From assembly GCA_003520455.1 (NCBI GenBank), contig DOUV01000766.1, positions 32,494-44,849 of the forward strand: a stretch of DNA of 12,356 nt, read 5' to 3'. Numbering within the stretch: position 1 is the stretch's first letter; every line of letters starts with the position of its first letter. Shown one piece after another: positions 1 through 6,267 of this stretch. The notes beneath the pieces were generated by a model that saw only the letters and a list, made by a program, of their open reading frames with translations, did not search any database and was not told the origin of the DNA. This stretch comes from Chloroflexota bacterium. GTDB lineage: Bacteria > Chloroflexota > Anaerolineae > Ardenticatenales > Ardenticatenaceae. The position numbers and the translations under genes are program-made.

Positions 1-77
1 GCGCGGTGGGCCAGCACGGTCCCGACCAGCCTTCGGACGTCTGACGCCTTGACCGGCGCGCTAGGCTGTCCGTTCAT
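1..77 (-). CDS. N-terminal 25 codons of an unidentified gene downstream of the ECF ATPase (runs off left edge)
   Basis: An ATG at 77 opens a frame that stays open to the window edge. It begins MNGQPSAPVKASDVRRLVG and continues TVLAHR. The start lies inside the end of the ATPase gene, giving a 17-bp overlap and suggesting translational coupling. No strong Shine-Dalgarno precedes it (only a CTGGG-like stretch). In YkoEDC-type loci the gene after the ATPase is the transmembrane T component (YkoC/EcfT), so that is the expected product. However, these residues show no recognisable EcfT start and no hydrophobic segment yet. A different enzyme of the same operon is equally possible. Confidence 0.5.
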   Translation of the reverse strand, partial: MNGQPSAPVKASDVRRLVGTVLAHR

Positions 78-1905
78 CGGCACCCAGCAGGGAACCCTCG
101 ACATCTGTGAAGATCCGGCTGAAGACGTCGGTGGTCAACACTTTCGTGGATAGAGACGGATAAGTTGGTTTGAGCCGCTTGATTAACGTGACGAGTGGCG
201 GCTCAACCAGTGCCGCCTCCCTCAGCAGATCCTCGCGCTGAAACACATCGTAGATCGGCCCATCGAACAGGACGCGTGAGTCAGACATGATTACCGCGCG
301 GCCAACCCATTTGCTGATCAGGCGCATGTCGTGCGTGATGACAATCACCGTCTTACCCTGACCGTTCAGTTCCGTAAGGAAACCCATCAGCAGGTCGGAA
401 CTGACCTGGTCTTGGCCGATTGTCGGTTCGTCAAGAATGATGGCATCCTGGTCAACGACCAACATCGTCGCAACACTCAGCAGACGACGATGGCCCATAC
501 TGAGAGCGAAGGGTGACAGACCTGTGTGGGTCTGGAGCCCGAAGTGCTCCAGAACCTGTATGACTCTGACGGTCACTTCCTGCTCAGGGACACCACGAAC
601 ACGGAGACTGTACGCGACCTCATCAAATACAGTGTCGGTGACGAACTGGTGATCCGGGTTTTGAAAGACGTACCCAATACTGTTGGTCACATCGAACAGG
701 CTCATTTTCGTGATATCGCGCCCACGGATAGAGACTGTTCCGGGAGGGGGCTCGTTAATCTTGGTCAAGATCTTGGCCAATGTGGACTTCCCAGAGCCAT
801 TCTTGCCAATCACTGCAACGAAATCCCCCTGGTCGATGCGCAGATTGACATTTGATAATGCCCGCGCCTCACCACCTGGATAGGTAAAACTCAGGTTATT
901 GATCTCGATCAGTGGGCGGCTCGGTTGCTCGGATGCGACAGACTCATGCCGCAGGAAAGGATGATCTGGATCCGAGAGCGCTTGTCGTTCCTCGGGCACC
1001 CTCGCCAGTGCCGCGACAAGCGGACCAAAAGCCTCGTCAACGGTGAGTGGCACCCTGGACAAGCCATCGACGACCCCGTTGAGGTGGAGCCCCAATTCTG
1101 CGATCTGGGGCATCCAAAGGCCAAGTTGTGTGGAGGATCCGGAGAACTCAGGTCCAAACACTTCTCGAGGTGACCCTGCGATTGCAATCCGGCCCTCGTT
1201 CATTACGACTACCGTGCTGACAAGGTCGATCAAATCATCAACGTTGTGTTCCACGACGAGAACGGTGATCCCGAGCTCCGTATTCAGTCGACCAAGCAGC
1301 CGAAAGACCTCCCGAGTACTATGGGGGTCAAGATTGGCGGTTGGCTGATCGAGGACAAGGATCTTCGGCTTGACAGCGAGGACCGAGGCCAGAGCGACCT
1401 TCTGCTTCTGCCCGCCGGAGAGGTGGAAGACCTCCCGATCCTGCAAGTGCGTGATGTTCACGAAGGACATCACTTCCTCTGCATTCCGGCGGATCACCTC
1501 TGCAGGCATGTTCAGATTTTCGGGCCCGAAGTAAATCTCATCTCGGACGAATAGATTTACGATCTGGGCCTCAGGGTCCTGCAGGACTTGTCCGAGAATC
1601 GTGGCCAACTCGCTGGTCGGATGATCCCGCGTGTTGCGGCCATCCACAATAACGTCACCGGTCAGACCGCCTTCGAAGATTGAGGGGATTGTCCCGTTGA
1701 GCAGGTTGACGAGTGAGCTTTTCCCGGAACCGCTCGGGCCCAATATGAGCACGAACTCGCCCGCCATCACTTCGAGATTGATATCTTGTAGGGCTGGGGC
1801 CCTTTCACCCAGGTAGGTGAACGTGACATTTTCGATGGAGATAATCGGTGTACGAGCCAGTAAGTGATGCGCCATATGCAAGTTCCTAAGAACAGTGGCT
1901 GTCAT
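61..1905 (-). CDS. ykoD: Energy-coupling factor ABC transporter, fused double ATPase (YkoD type)
   Basis: A single 614-residue chain holds two ABC ATPase domains and would power the ECF vitamin importer whose S component lies just upstream. Domain 1 has Walker A at about 56-64 (GPSGSGKSS), Q-loop Q109, signature LSGGQ 162-166, Walker B ending LD186-Q187 and switch H220. Domain 2 has Walker A 367-375 (GKNGSGKST), signature LSMGH 468-472, Walker B D492-E493 and H525. Domain 1 therefore has Gln where the catalytic Glu is expected, and domain 2 has a degenerate signature. In a head-to-tail dimer both changes fall in the same composite ATP site. The length fits fused EcfA1-A2/YkoD proteins. The start at 1905 has only a weak GGGTAG site. 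An in-frame ATG at 1875 with AGGA about 9 nt upstream gives 604 residues and begins closer to the first domain, so it may be the true start. Confidence 0.93.
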   Translation of the reverse strand: MTATVLRNLHMAHHLLARTPIISIENVTFTYLGERAPALQDINLEVMAGEFVLILGPSGSGKSSLVNLLNGTIPSIFEGGLTGDVIVDGRNTRDHPTSELATILGQVLQDPEAQIVNLFVRDEIYFGPENLNMPAEVIRRNAEEVMSFVNITHLQDREVFHLSGGQKQKVALASVLAVKPKILVLDQPTANLDPHSTREVFRLLGRLNTELGITVLVVEHNVDDLIDLVSTVVVMNEGRIAIAGSPREVFGPEFSGSSTQLGLWMPQIAELGLHLNGVVDGLSRVPLTVDEAFGPLVAALARVPEERQALSDPDHPFLRHESVASEQPSRPLIEINNLSFTYPGGEARALSNVNLRIDQGDFVAVIGKNGSGKSTLAKILTKINEPPPGTVSIRGRDITKMSLFDVTNSIGYVFQNPDHQFVTDTVFDEVAYSLRVRGVPEQEVTVRVIQVLEHFGLQTHTGLSPFALSMGHRRLLSVATMLVVDQDAIILDEPTIGQDQVSSDLLMGFLTELNGQGKTVIVITHDMRLISKWVGRAVIMSDSRVLFDGPIYDVFQREDLLREAALVEPPLVTLIKRLKPTYPSLSTKVLTTDVFSRIFTDVEGSLLGADERTA

Positions 1906-1917
1906 CGGCTACCCGTG

Positions 1918-1956
1918 GGGGTGGGACTCAAAAGCGGCAACCTTGAGTTCCACCCC
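1918..1956. promoter_or_regulatory. Strong intercistronic hairpin between S-component and ATPase genes
   Basis: Arms 1918-1931 and 1943-1956 are complementary over 14 positions with one exception (1925/1949: G-T on this strand, C-A in the minus-strand transcript). The loop is 11 nt. The stem lies in the 76-bp gap between the YkoE stop and the ATPase start. No U-run follows it in the direction of transcription, so it is not a classical terminator. It ends about 12 nt before the upstream ATPase start at 1905. Plausible roles are mRNA stabilisation or processing that sets S-component versus ATPase dosage, or control of ATPase translation. The pairing is seen directly; the role is inferred. Confidence 0.6.
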
Positions 1957-1981
1957 ACCCGCGGTGATAGTCGGTTCGTCG

Positions 1982-2587
1982 CTAGGCGACGCGTGCGCGA
2001 ACTTCCTTGTCGAGTGCCGTCCCGCGGAGCACGCCTGCTTTGGCGACGGCGTTGAAAATCCACATACCGATGATGGCAAAGACCGCTCCGCTTACGATGC
2101 GAATGAGCACTGCGATGACGTTGAAGAGGAGTCCCTGGTTCAAGACGCCGAAGAAGTAGGCGTCAACCCAGACGCCCAGTGGGGCTGCCAGGGCTCCGGC
2201 AAGAGCGACGACACCGGTGTTAAACTTGCGGTAGCCAAAGAGTGCATAGGCGATATCGGAGCCAAGCCCTTGGAGGAAAGTTGTCAGGAGAACGATCACG
2301 CCGTTGGGGTTGCCGGAGAGGATCTGTGCGACGCCGCTGATAACCTCAGTGAGGGTCGATGCTCCTGGCTTGCGAACGATGTATCCACCTAAAACACCGG
2401 CGAGATAGAACCACCCGAGAATTGCAGCAAAGCCCATCCACCCCAACTCGCCGAGAGCCGTCATGAAGAATCGGCCGACGAACACCATGGGCGTCCCGCC
2501 GATCCCAAAGACAACGCCGATTACCGCCATGATGACGATTTCGCTGGTTGTGAAGCCTCGGAAGAACGACTGCTTTTTCTGCTCCAT
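1982..2587 (-). CDS. ykoE: ECF transporter S component, YkoE family (thiamine/HMP-type substrate binder)
   Basis: This 201-residue, very hydrophobic protein has about six membrane segments and matches the YkoE family. Hallmarks are GWFYLAGVLGGYIVRKPGA near residue 60-80, then TEVISGVAQILSGNP, a Gly-rich QGLGSD segment and a terminal amphipathic tail. YkoE proteins are the substrate-binding subunits of group I ECF importers for thiamine or its pyrimidine precursor. The specificity here is inferred from family only. The ATG at 2587 is chosen because GGAGGT (2592-2597) sits just upstream. The frame is open upstream to an amber codon at 2663-2665, and a TTG at 2626 would add 13 residues with no better ribosome site. 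The gene lies between the CoA-transferase and the ATPase on the same strand. No TPP riboswitch core was found upstream. Confidence 0.9.
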   Translation of the reverse strand: MEQKKQSFFRGFTTSEIVIMAVIGVVFGIGGTPMVFVGRFFMTALGELGWMGFAAILGWFYLAGVLGGYIVRKPGASTLTEVISGVAQILSGNPNGVIVLLTTFLQGLGSDIAYALFGYRKFNTGVVALAGALAAPLGVWVDAYFFGVLNQGLLFNVIAVLIRIVSGAVFAIIGMWIFNAVAKAGVLRGTALDKEVRARVA

Positions 2588-2662
2588 TTTGACCTCCGCC
2601 TGGGTGATGGAAACCAATTCCTTCAAAGCGTGGATGGTTTCGGCCCGAAGCCGTTTGAATCC

Positions 2663-2682
2663 CTATATCATGTGCACCTCCT
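2663..2682 (-). promoter_or_regulatory. Perfect Shine-Dalgarno plus two-codon minimal ORF (ATG ATA TAG) ahead of ykoE
   Basis: On the minus strand a perfect AGGAGGT (2676-2682) precedes an ATG at 2671 by about 4-5 nt. The ATG is followed by ATA and then a TAG stop (2665-2663). After the TAG the same frame stays open for 25 codons and runs straight into ykoE at 2587. This could be a minimal leader ORF that loads or stalls ribosomes, or a nonsense mutation that cut off an older N-terminus and moved initiation to the second ribosome site at 2592-2597. The site is better than those of most neighbouring genes. Confidence 0.5.
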
Positions 2683-2776
2683 CTTTCAGCCCGCAACTGG
2701 GAGGATCGAATCGAACGAAGACGGGAACGTCGTTGCGAGAGCCTGGCTGCGCGAGCCCTCTTGCGGCGCCCAGGGT

Positions 2777-3985
2777 TCACGCGCAGGTCACGACCCCCTG
2801 GTCCTTGAGCTGCGTGATCTCAGCCTGGGAGTAGCCCAACCAGGTGAGAATCTCTTCGCTATGCTGTCCCAACAGAGGCGCCGGGCGACGATAGCTCACC
2901 GGTGTCAGCGAGAAATGGATCGGCGAGCCGATGTGATCGACCGGGCCGGCATGAGGGTGCGTGAGGCGAACGCGCATCCCTCGCTCTTGCAGGTGAGGAT
3001 CCTGGTAGACGTCCTCGATGTCATAGACCGGACCCGCCGGGACCCCGGCCGCTTCCAGGCGACCAAGCCAGTCGGACGCCTGGCGGGTTTTGAAGGTTCC
3101 CAACAGTTCTTCAGCCAGCTCGAGCTGGTTCCGCGTGCGGAGCTCGTTCGTGCTAAAGCGCTCCTCGTGGAGGAGATCTTCACGCCCTAACGCTTCACAC
3201 AGGCGCGTCCAGTTGCGCTGGTTGCCCACTCCAATCACAATCGGGTCGCCGGCGGTGGGAAAGACTTGATAGGGCGCAAGGAGGCGATGGGCCGACCCCA
3301 TTGGTGGTGGAACGATCTCCGTTGCGAAATAGGACGCGGACTCCCACACAGTGAGACTGACAGCCGCCTCGAGCAGGGAAATATCCAGGTGCTGCCCCTC
3401 GCCCGTCCGTAACCGATGGATGTAGGCCGCCAGGACTGCCTGCGCAGCGTATAAGCCAGCACCCAGGTCAGAGAGAGGAACCCCGACCTTTGTTGGAGGA
3501 CCGTCCGGATGTCCTGTCACACTGATCAGACCGCTCATCGCTTGCGCTACCAGATCGAATCCCCCTCGATTGCGGTAGGGGCCCGTCTGGCCGAAACCAG
3601 AGATTGAGCAGTAAATCAGGCCCGGATTCAGCGGGCGAAGATCCTCATACCCCAGGCCCAGGCGGGCCATCGTCCCGGGCGTATAGTTTTCAATCACGAC
3701 GTCAGCCCTGGCCACGAGCTCGCGGAAGAGTTGGCGGCCCTCTTCGGTCTTGAGATTCAGGCAGACACCCCGCTTGTTCCGGTTCACGGCCAGAAACGCG
3801 GCCGACTCGCCCTGAACAAAAGGAGGGCCAAAGCGGCGGGTATCATCACCACCCGGGCGCTCGACTTTGATAACATCCGCGCCGAGATCCCCGAGCAGCA
3901 TGGCACAGAACGGGCCCGCCATCACGTGACCGGCATCGATCACAACCAGTCCGTCGAGTACTGTCGCGTTCCTCATAGTCGTCAC
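2777..3985 (-). CDS. CaiB/BaiF (class III) CoA-transferase
   Basis: This 402-residue protein belongs to the formyl-CoA-transferase-like family III, which moves CoA between carboxylic acids in the cytoplasm. Visible hallmarks are DAGHVMAGPFCAMLLGDLGADVIKVE near residues 17-42 (only short parts diagnostic), NRNKRG at 68-73, the ENYTPG segment at 99-104, and GFDLVAQAMSG at 142-152. The catalytic aspartate is expected at D173 in PLSDLGAG. Length is normal. The GTG at 3985 is chosen because GGAG lies 6 nt upstream; an in-frame ATG at 3976 is the alternative. It starts 26 nt after the GntR gene stop, so the two are probably co-transcribed. The substrate acid is unknown. Together with the amidase and crotonase it suggests CoA activation of a carboxylate. 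Confidence 0.93.
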   Translation of the reverse strand: MTTMRNATVLDGLVVIDAGHVMAGPFCAMLLGDLGADVIKVERPGGDDTRRFGPPFVQGESAAFLAVNRNKRGVCLNLKTEEGRQLFRELVARADVVIENYTPGTMARLGLGYEDLRPLNPGLIYCSISGFGQTGPYRNRGGFDLVAQAMSGLISVTGHPDGPPTKVGVPLSDLGAGLYAAQAVLAAYIHRLRTGEGQHLDISLLEAAVSLTVWESASYFATEIVPPPMGSAHRLLAPYQVFPTAGDPIVIGVGNQRNWTRLCEALGREDLLHEERFSTNELRTRNQLELAEELLGTFKTRQASDWLGRLEAAGVPAGPVYDIEDVYQDPHLQERGMRVRLTHPHAGPVDHIGSPIHFSLTPVSYRRPAPLLGQHSEEILTWLGYSQAEITQLKDQGVVTCA

Positions 3986-4011
3986 TTGTCGCTCCGAAGG
4001 TCGCGTCGCAC

Positions 4012-4683
4012 TCAGTTTGGGTTTCCCCGCGCCGCGGGGGGCAGCTCCTTACACATGTACGAACAATCCGCCCGCATGTGGCGCCGCATCGCATCAACGA
4101 CGGAGCGAGCATCGCGCTGCTTCAGGCACTCCAGGATCGCGCGGTGATCGCTGAGGATTCGCCGCACTTCGCGCTGATCCACGGTAATCTGGATACGCGC
4201 AAGCAACAGCGGGCGTCTCACGAAGCCGATGGTCGACATCAGCCACGGGTTCGCGGCGGCCGCGATCAATCTGTCGTGGAAGGCGGTATTGATCTGGACC
4301 AGCTTCAGGAAGTCCCCCTCACGGGCGGCCTCTTCCGCAAAGGTCAGGAGCTCGTCCAGATCGGCAAGATCCTCATCGCCAAGTTTCTCGACCGCTCGTT
4401 CGATGGCCACCACTTCGAGCGCTTCACGGCAGACGTACAACTGCTTGATATCGTCAGGCCGCAGTTCGATGATCTGGACGCCGGTACCGTTACTCTCCAG
4501 CAGACCATCGTGTTCCAATTTCCGCATGGCCTCCCGGACGGGAGTCGGGCTCACGCCGAGGGTTCGGGCGAGCGTCGCTTCGGTGACGCGTGTTCCCGGC
4601 ACGAGTGTCCCATCCAGGATCATCCGCAAGATGGCTTCATACGCCTGTTCATAGAGGGGCTCACGAGAGAGCTTTACAGGCAT
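4012..4683 (-). CDS. GntR-family transcriptional regulator, FadR/FCD subfamily
   Basis: This 223-residue regulator has an N-terminal winged helix-turn-helix (about 8-75; TLGVSPTPVREAMRKLEHDG is the recognition region) and a C-terminal all-helical FCD ligand-binding domain (about 77-210). Candidate metal or ligand contacts are N132, H136, H180 and H202. The usual first Asp ligand is Asn here, which occurs in some members. FCD regulators normally sense small carboxylates or their CoA-linked relatives and repress adjacent catabolic genes. It is the first gene of the minus-strand unit and is divergent from the amidase, so both autoregulation and control of the amidase unit are likely. The ATG at 4683 has AGGA about 10 nt upstream. 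Confidence 0.93.
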   Translation of the reverse strand: MPVKLSREPLYEQAYEAILRMILDGTLVPGTRVTEATLARTLGVSPTPVREAMRKLEHDGLLESNGTGVQIIELRPDDIKQLYVCREALEVVAIERAVEKLGDEDLADLDELLTFAEEAAREGDFLKLVQINTAFHDRLIAAAANPWLMSTIGFVRRPLLLARIQITVDQREVRRILSDHRAILECLKQRDARSVVDAMRRHMRADCSYMCKELPPAARGNPN

Positions 4684-4739
4684 AACTTCACTATCCTCTC
4701 GCTCAGCTGCTGACGCGGATCTATACAGCCGGCAGATCG

Positions 4740-4770
4740 GTTATACGGAGACGGTTGAAATCAGTAACAA
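4740..4770 (-). promoter_or_regulatory. Weak candidate promoter for the GntR/CoA-transferase/ECF operon
   Basis: On the minus strand TTGTTA (4770-4765) and TATAAC (4745-4740) resemble -35 and -10 boxes but are 19 nt apart, which is longer than ideal. Transcription would start about 50 nt before the GntR ATG. It overlaps the divergent amidase promoter at 4755-4783, so one bound regulator could affect both directions. This is the best match I see for this strand, not a firm call. Confidence 0.25.
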
Positions 4771-4783
4771 GCTGTGATACTAT
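4755..4783 (+). promoter_or_regulatory. Sigma-70-type promoter for the amidase unit
   Basis: TTGAAA (4755-4760), a 17-nt spacer, then TACTAT (4778-4783) gives a near-consensus promoter with ideal spacing. It lies in the divergent intergene and faces the amidase, with a leader of roughly 100 nt. The heptad array starting at 4779 overlaps its -10 box. Confidence 0.6.
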
Positions 4784-4814
4784 GGACTATCGACAATTGA
4801 CTATAGACTATAGT
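4779..4814. promoter_or_regulatory. Five tandem heptads (ACTATNG), candidate GntR operator
   Basis: Five consecutive 7-bp units run without a gap: ACTATGG (4779), ACTATCG (4786), ACAATTG (4793), ACTATAG (4800), ACTATAG (4807). Every unit begins AC and ends G. The last two units plus T4814 also form a perfect inverted repeat, ACTATAG-A-CTATAGT (4800-4814). The array overlaps the amidase -10 box and the predicted start site, which is where a repressor should bind. Direct-repeat operators have precedent in the FCD subfamily (NanR and its GGTATA repeats). Assignment to the adjacent GntR protein is inference from position. Confidence 0.65.
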
Positions 4815-4894
4815 ACATCGAGAGAATATCACGGGTTCGGTGTAAAGTCAAGGCACCCTCGAGGCAGAGCATTGTTTTGAGGGAGAGGAGTGGC

Positions 4895-6223
4895 GTGTTT
4901 ATCTATCCGGCGCCGTTGAGGCGGACGGCTGAAGCGCTCCGCACGGGGCAGCTCGATCTTTCCACCTTTCTTGATGATCTATGCGATCGGATTGGCCGGA
5001 CGGAGCCGTTCATTCAGGCCCTCGTGCCCGAGAGGGACCGGCGCGCACGACTGCAACAGGAAGCGCAAGCCCTGCAGGCGAGTTCTCCGGATCCGAGCCG
5101 CCGGCCGCCACTCTATGGTGTCCCGGTTGGTATCAAAGACATTGTCCGGGTGGACGGCTTCCCGACTCGCGCCGGGTCGCGACTTCCGCCACACCTTTTT
5201 GACGGTCCTGAAGCGGCCGTCGTCGCGGCGTTGCGTCGAGCGGGGGCTCTCATCCTTGGAAAGACGGTCACGACCGAGTTCGCCTACTTCCAGCCAGGTC
5301 CAACGCGCAACCCGCATCATCCCGACCACACGCCGGGTGGATCCAGCAGTGGCTCGGCCGCCGCCGTCGCCGCGGGTTACTGCCCCCTTGCGCTCGGTAC
5401 CCAGACCATCGGCTCGGTGATCCGTCCGGCGGCCTTCTGCGGAATCGTTGGATTCAAACCCACGCGGGATCGTATCTCCCCGACCGGGCTGATCCCCTTT
5501 TCACCTTCGGCCGATCAGGTGGGGTTATTTACGCAAGACGTAGGTGGCATGACGCTCGTCGCAGCAATACTTTGTCGTGGTTGGGAATCAATTCTCGCGT
5601 CTCAGTACTCCACACTTCCCATGCTCGGAGTGCCGGAGGGTCCCTATCTTCAGCAGGCATCACCGGCGACACTTGCGATCTTCGAGGAGCAGCTGGCAGG
5701 CCTCGCCGCCGCTGGGTGCGTCATTCGCCGGGTCACCGCGCTCGAAGAGATTGATGGCATTGCCCGGCATCACCACGACATGATCGCCGCCGAGGCCGCA
5801 GAGATTCATGCTGAGTGGTTTCAGACCTACGAGCCCCTCTACGGACCCCACATGGCCGCGATCATTCGCGCCGGTCGGGAGGTCAGTCCCCAAGCTTTGG
5901 CAGCCGCGCGGGACGGGCGTGAGTCCCTACGCCTCGAGTTGGCACGGGTTATGAACGCGGCCGGGATCGACCTCTGGGTGACACCGGCTGCGCCCGGCCC
6001 CGCGCCTCGGGGGCTCACAACGACCGGGAGTCCGGCAATGAATCTTCCCTGGACGTACGCCGGAATGCCGGCGCTGAGCCTCCCGGCCGGCTGCACCAAA
6101 AATGGCCTGCCGCTCGGGCTCCAACTCGTGGCGAGATTCGAGGCCGATGAGCAGCTGCTTGCATGGGCCGAATCATTGGCGCTGGTTTTTCCACATCGGG
6201 CAGACAGCGTCCCGTCGAAATGA
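4895..6223 (+). CDS. Amidase-signature family hydrolase
   Basis: This 442-residue protein belongs to the amidase-signature (GatA/FAAH-like) family, which hydrolyses carboxamides through a Ser-cisSer-Lys triad. Visible are GVPVGIKDIV with K81, PGGSSSGSAAAVAAG with cis-Ser S150, and GTQTIGSVIRPA with nucleophile S174. The 24-residue spacing S150-S174 matches the family. The usual GTxTGGS motif here has Ile in place of one Gly (I172). The GTG at 4895 is preferred because AGGAG lies 4-5 nt upstream; an in-frame TTG at 4877 would add six residues without a good site. It is the first gene of the plus-strand unit, divergent from the GntR gene, and ends 44 nt before the crotonase. The substrate cannot be read from sequence. 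It is not likely to be GatA, as no gatB or gatC is nearby. Confidence 0.92.
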   Translation: MFIYPAPLRRTAEALRTGQLDLSTFLDDLCDRIGRTEPFIQALVPERDRRARLQQEAQALQASSPDPSRRPPLYGVPVGIKDIVRVDGFPTRAGSRLPPHLFDGPEAAVVAALRRAGALILGKTVTTEFAYFQPGPTRNPHHPDHTPGGSSSGSAAAVAAGYCPLALGTQTIGSVIRPAAFCGIVGFKPTRDRISPTGLIPFSPSADQVGLFTQDVGGMTLVAAILCRGWESILASQYSTLPMLGVPEGPYLQQASPATLAIFEEQLAGLAAAGCVIRRVTALEEIDGIARHHHDMIAAEAAEIHAEWFQTYEPLYGPHMAAIIRAGREVSPQALAAARDGRESLRLELARVMNAAGIDLWVTPAAPGPAPRGLTTTGSPAMNLPWTYAGMPALSLPAGCTKNGLPLGLQLVARFEADEQLLAWAESLALVFPHRADSVPSK

Positions 6224-6267
6224 CTGTTGGGATACTAAAGGGTCAAGCCACCTGGAGGGATGACAGC

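Noticed and set aside
2588..2776. TPP riboswitch upstream of the YkoE gene
   Set aside because: I looked on the minus strand for the conserved CUGAGA and related thi-box core, and for the paired arms, and did not find them. The same was true upstream of the GntR gene.
4078..4713. 211-codon plus-strand open frame
   Set aside because: It lies entirely over the well-supported GntR gene on the other strand and has no ribosome site or recognisable domain.
5660..6124. Minus-strand open frames over the amidase
   Set aside because: They are antisense to the conserved amidase coding region and have no supporting start signals.
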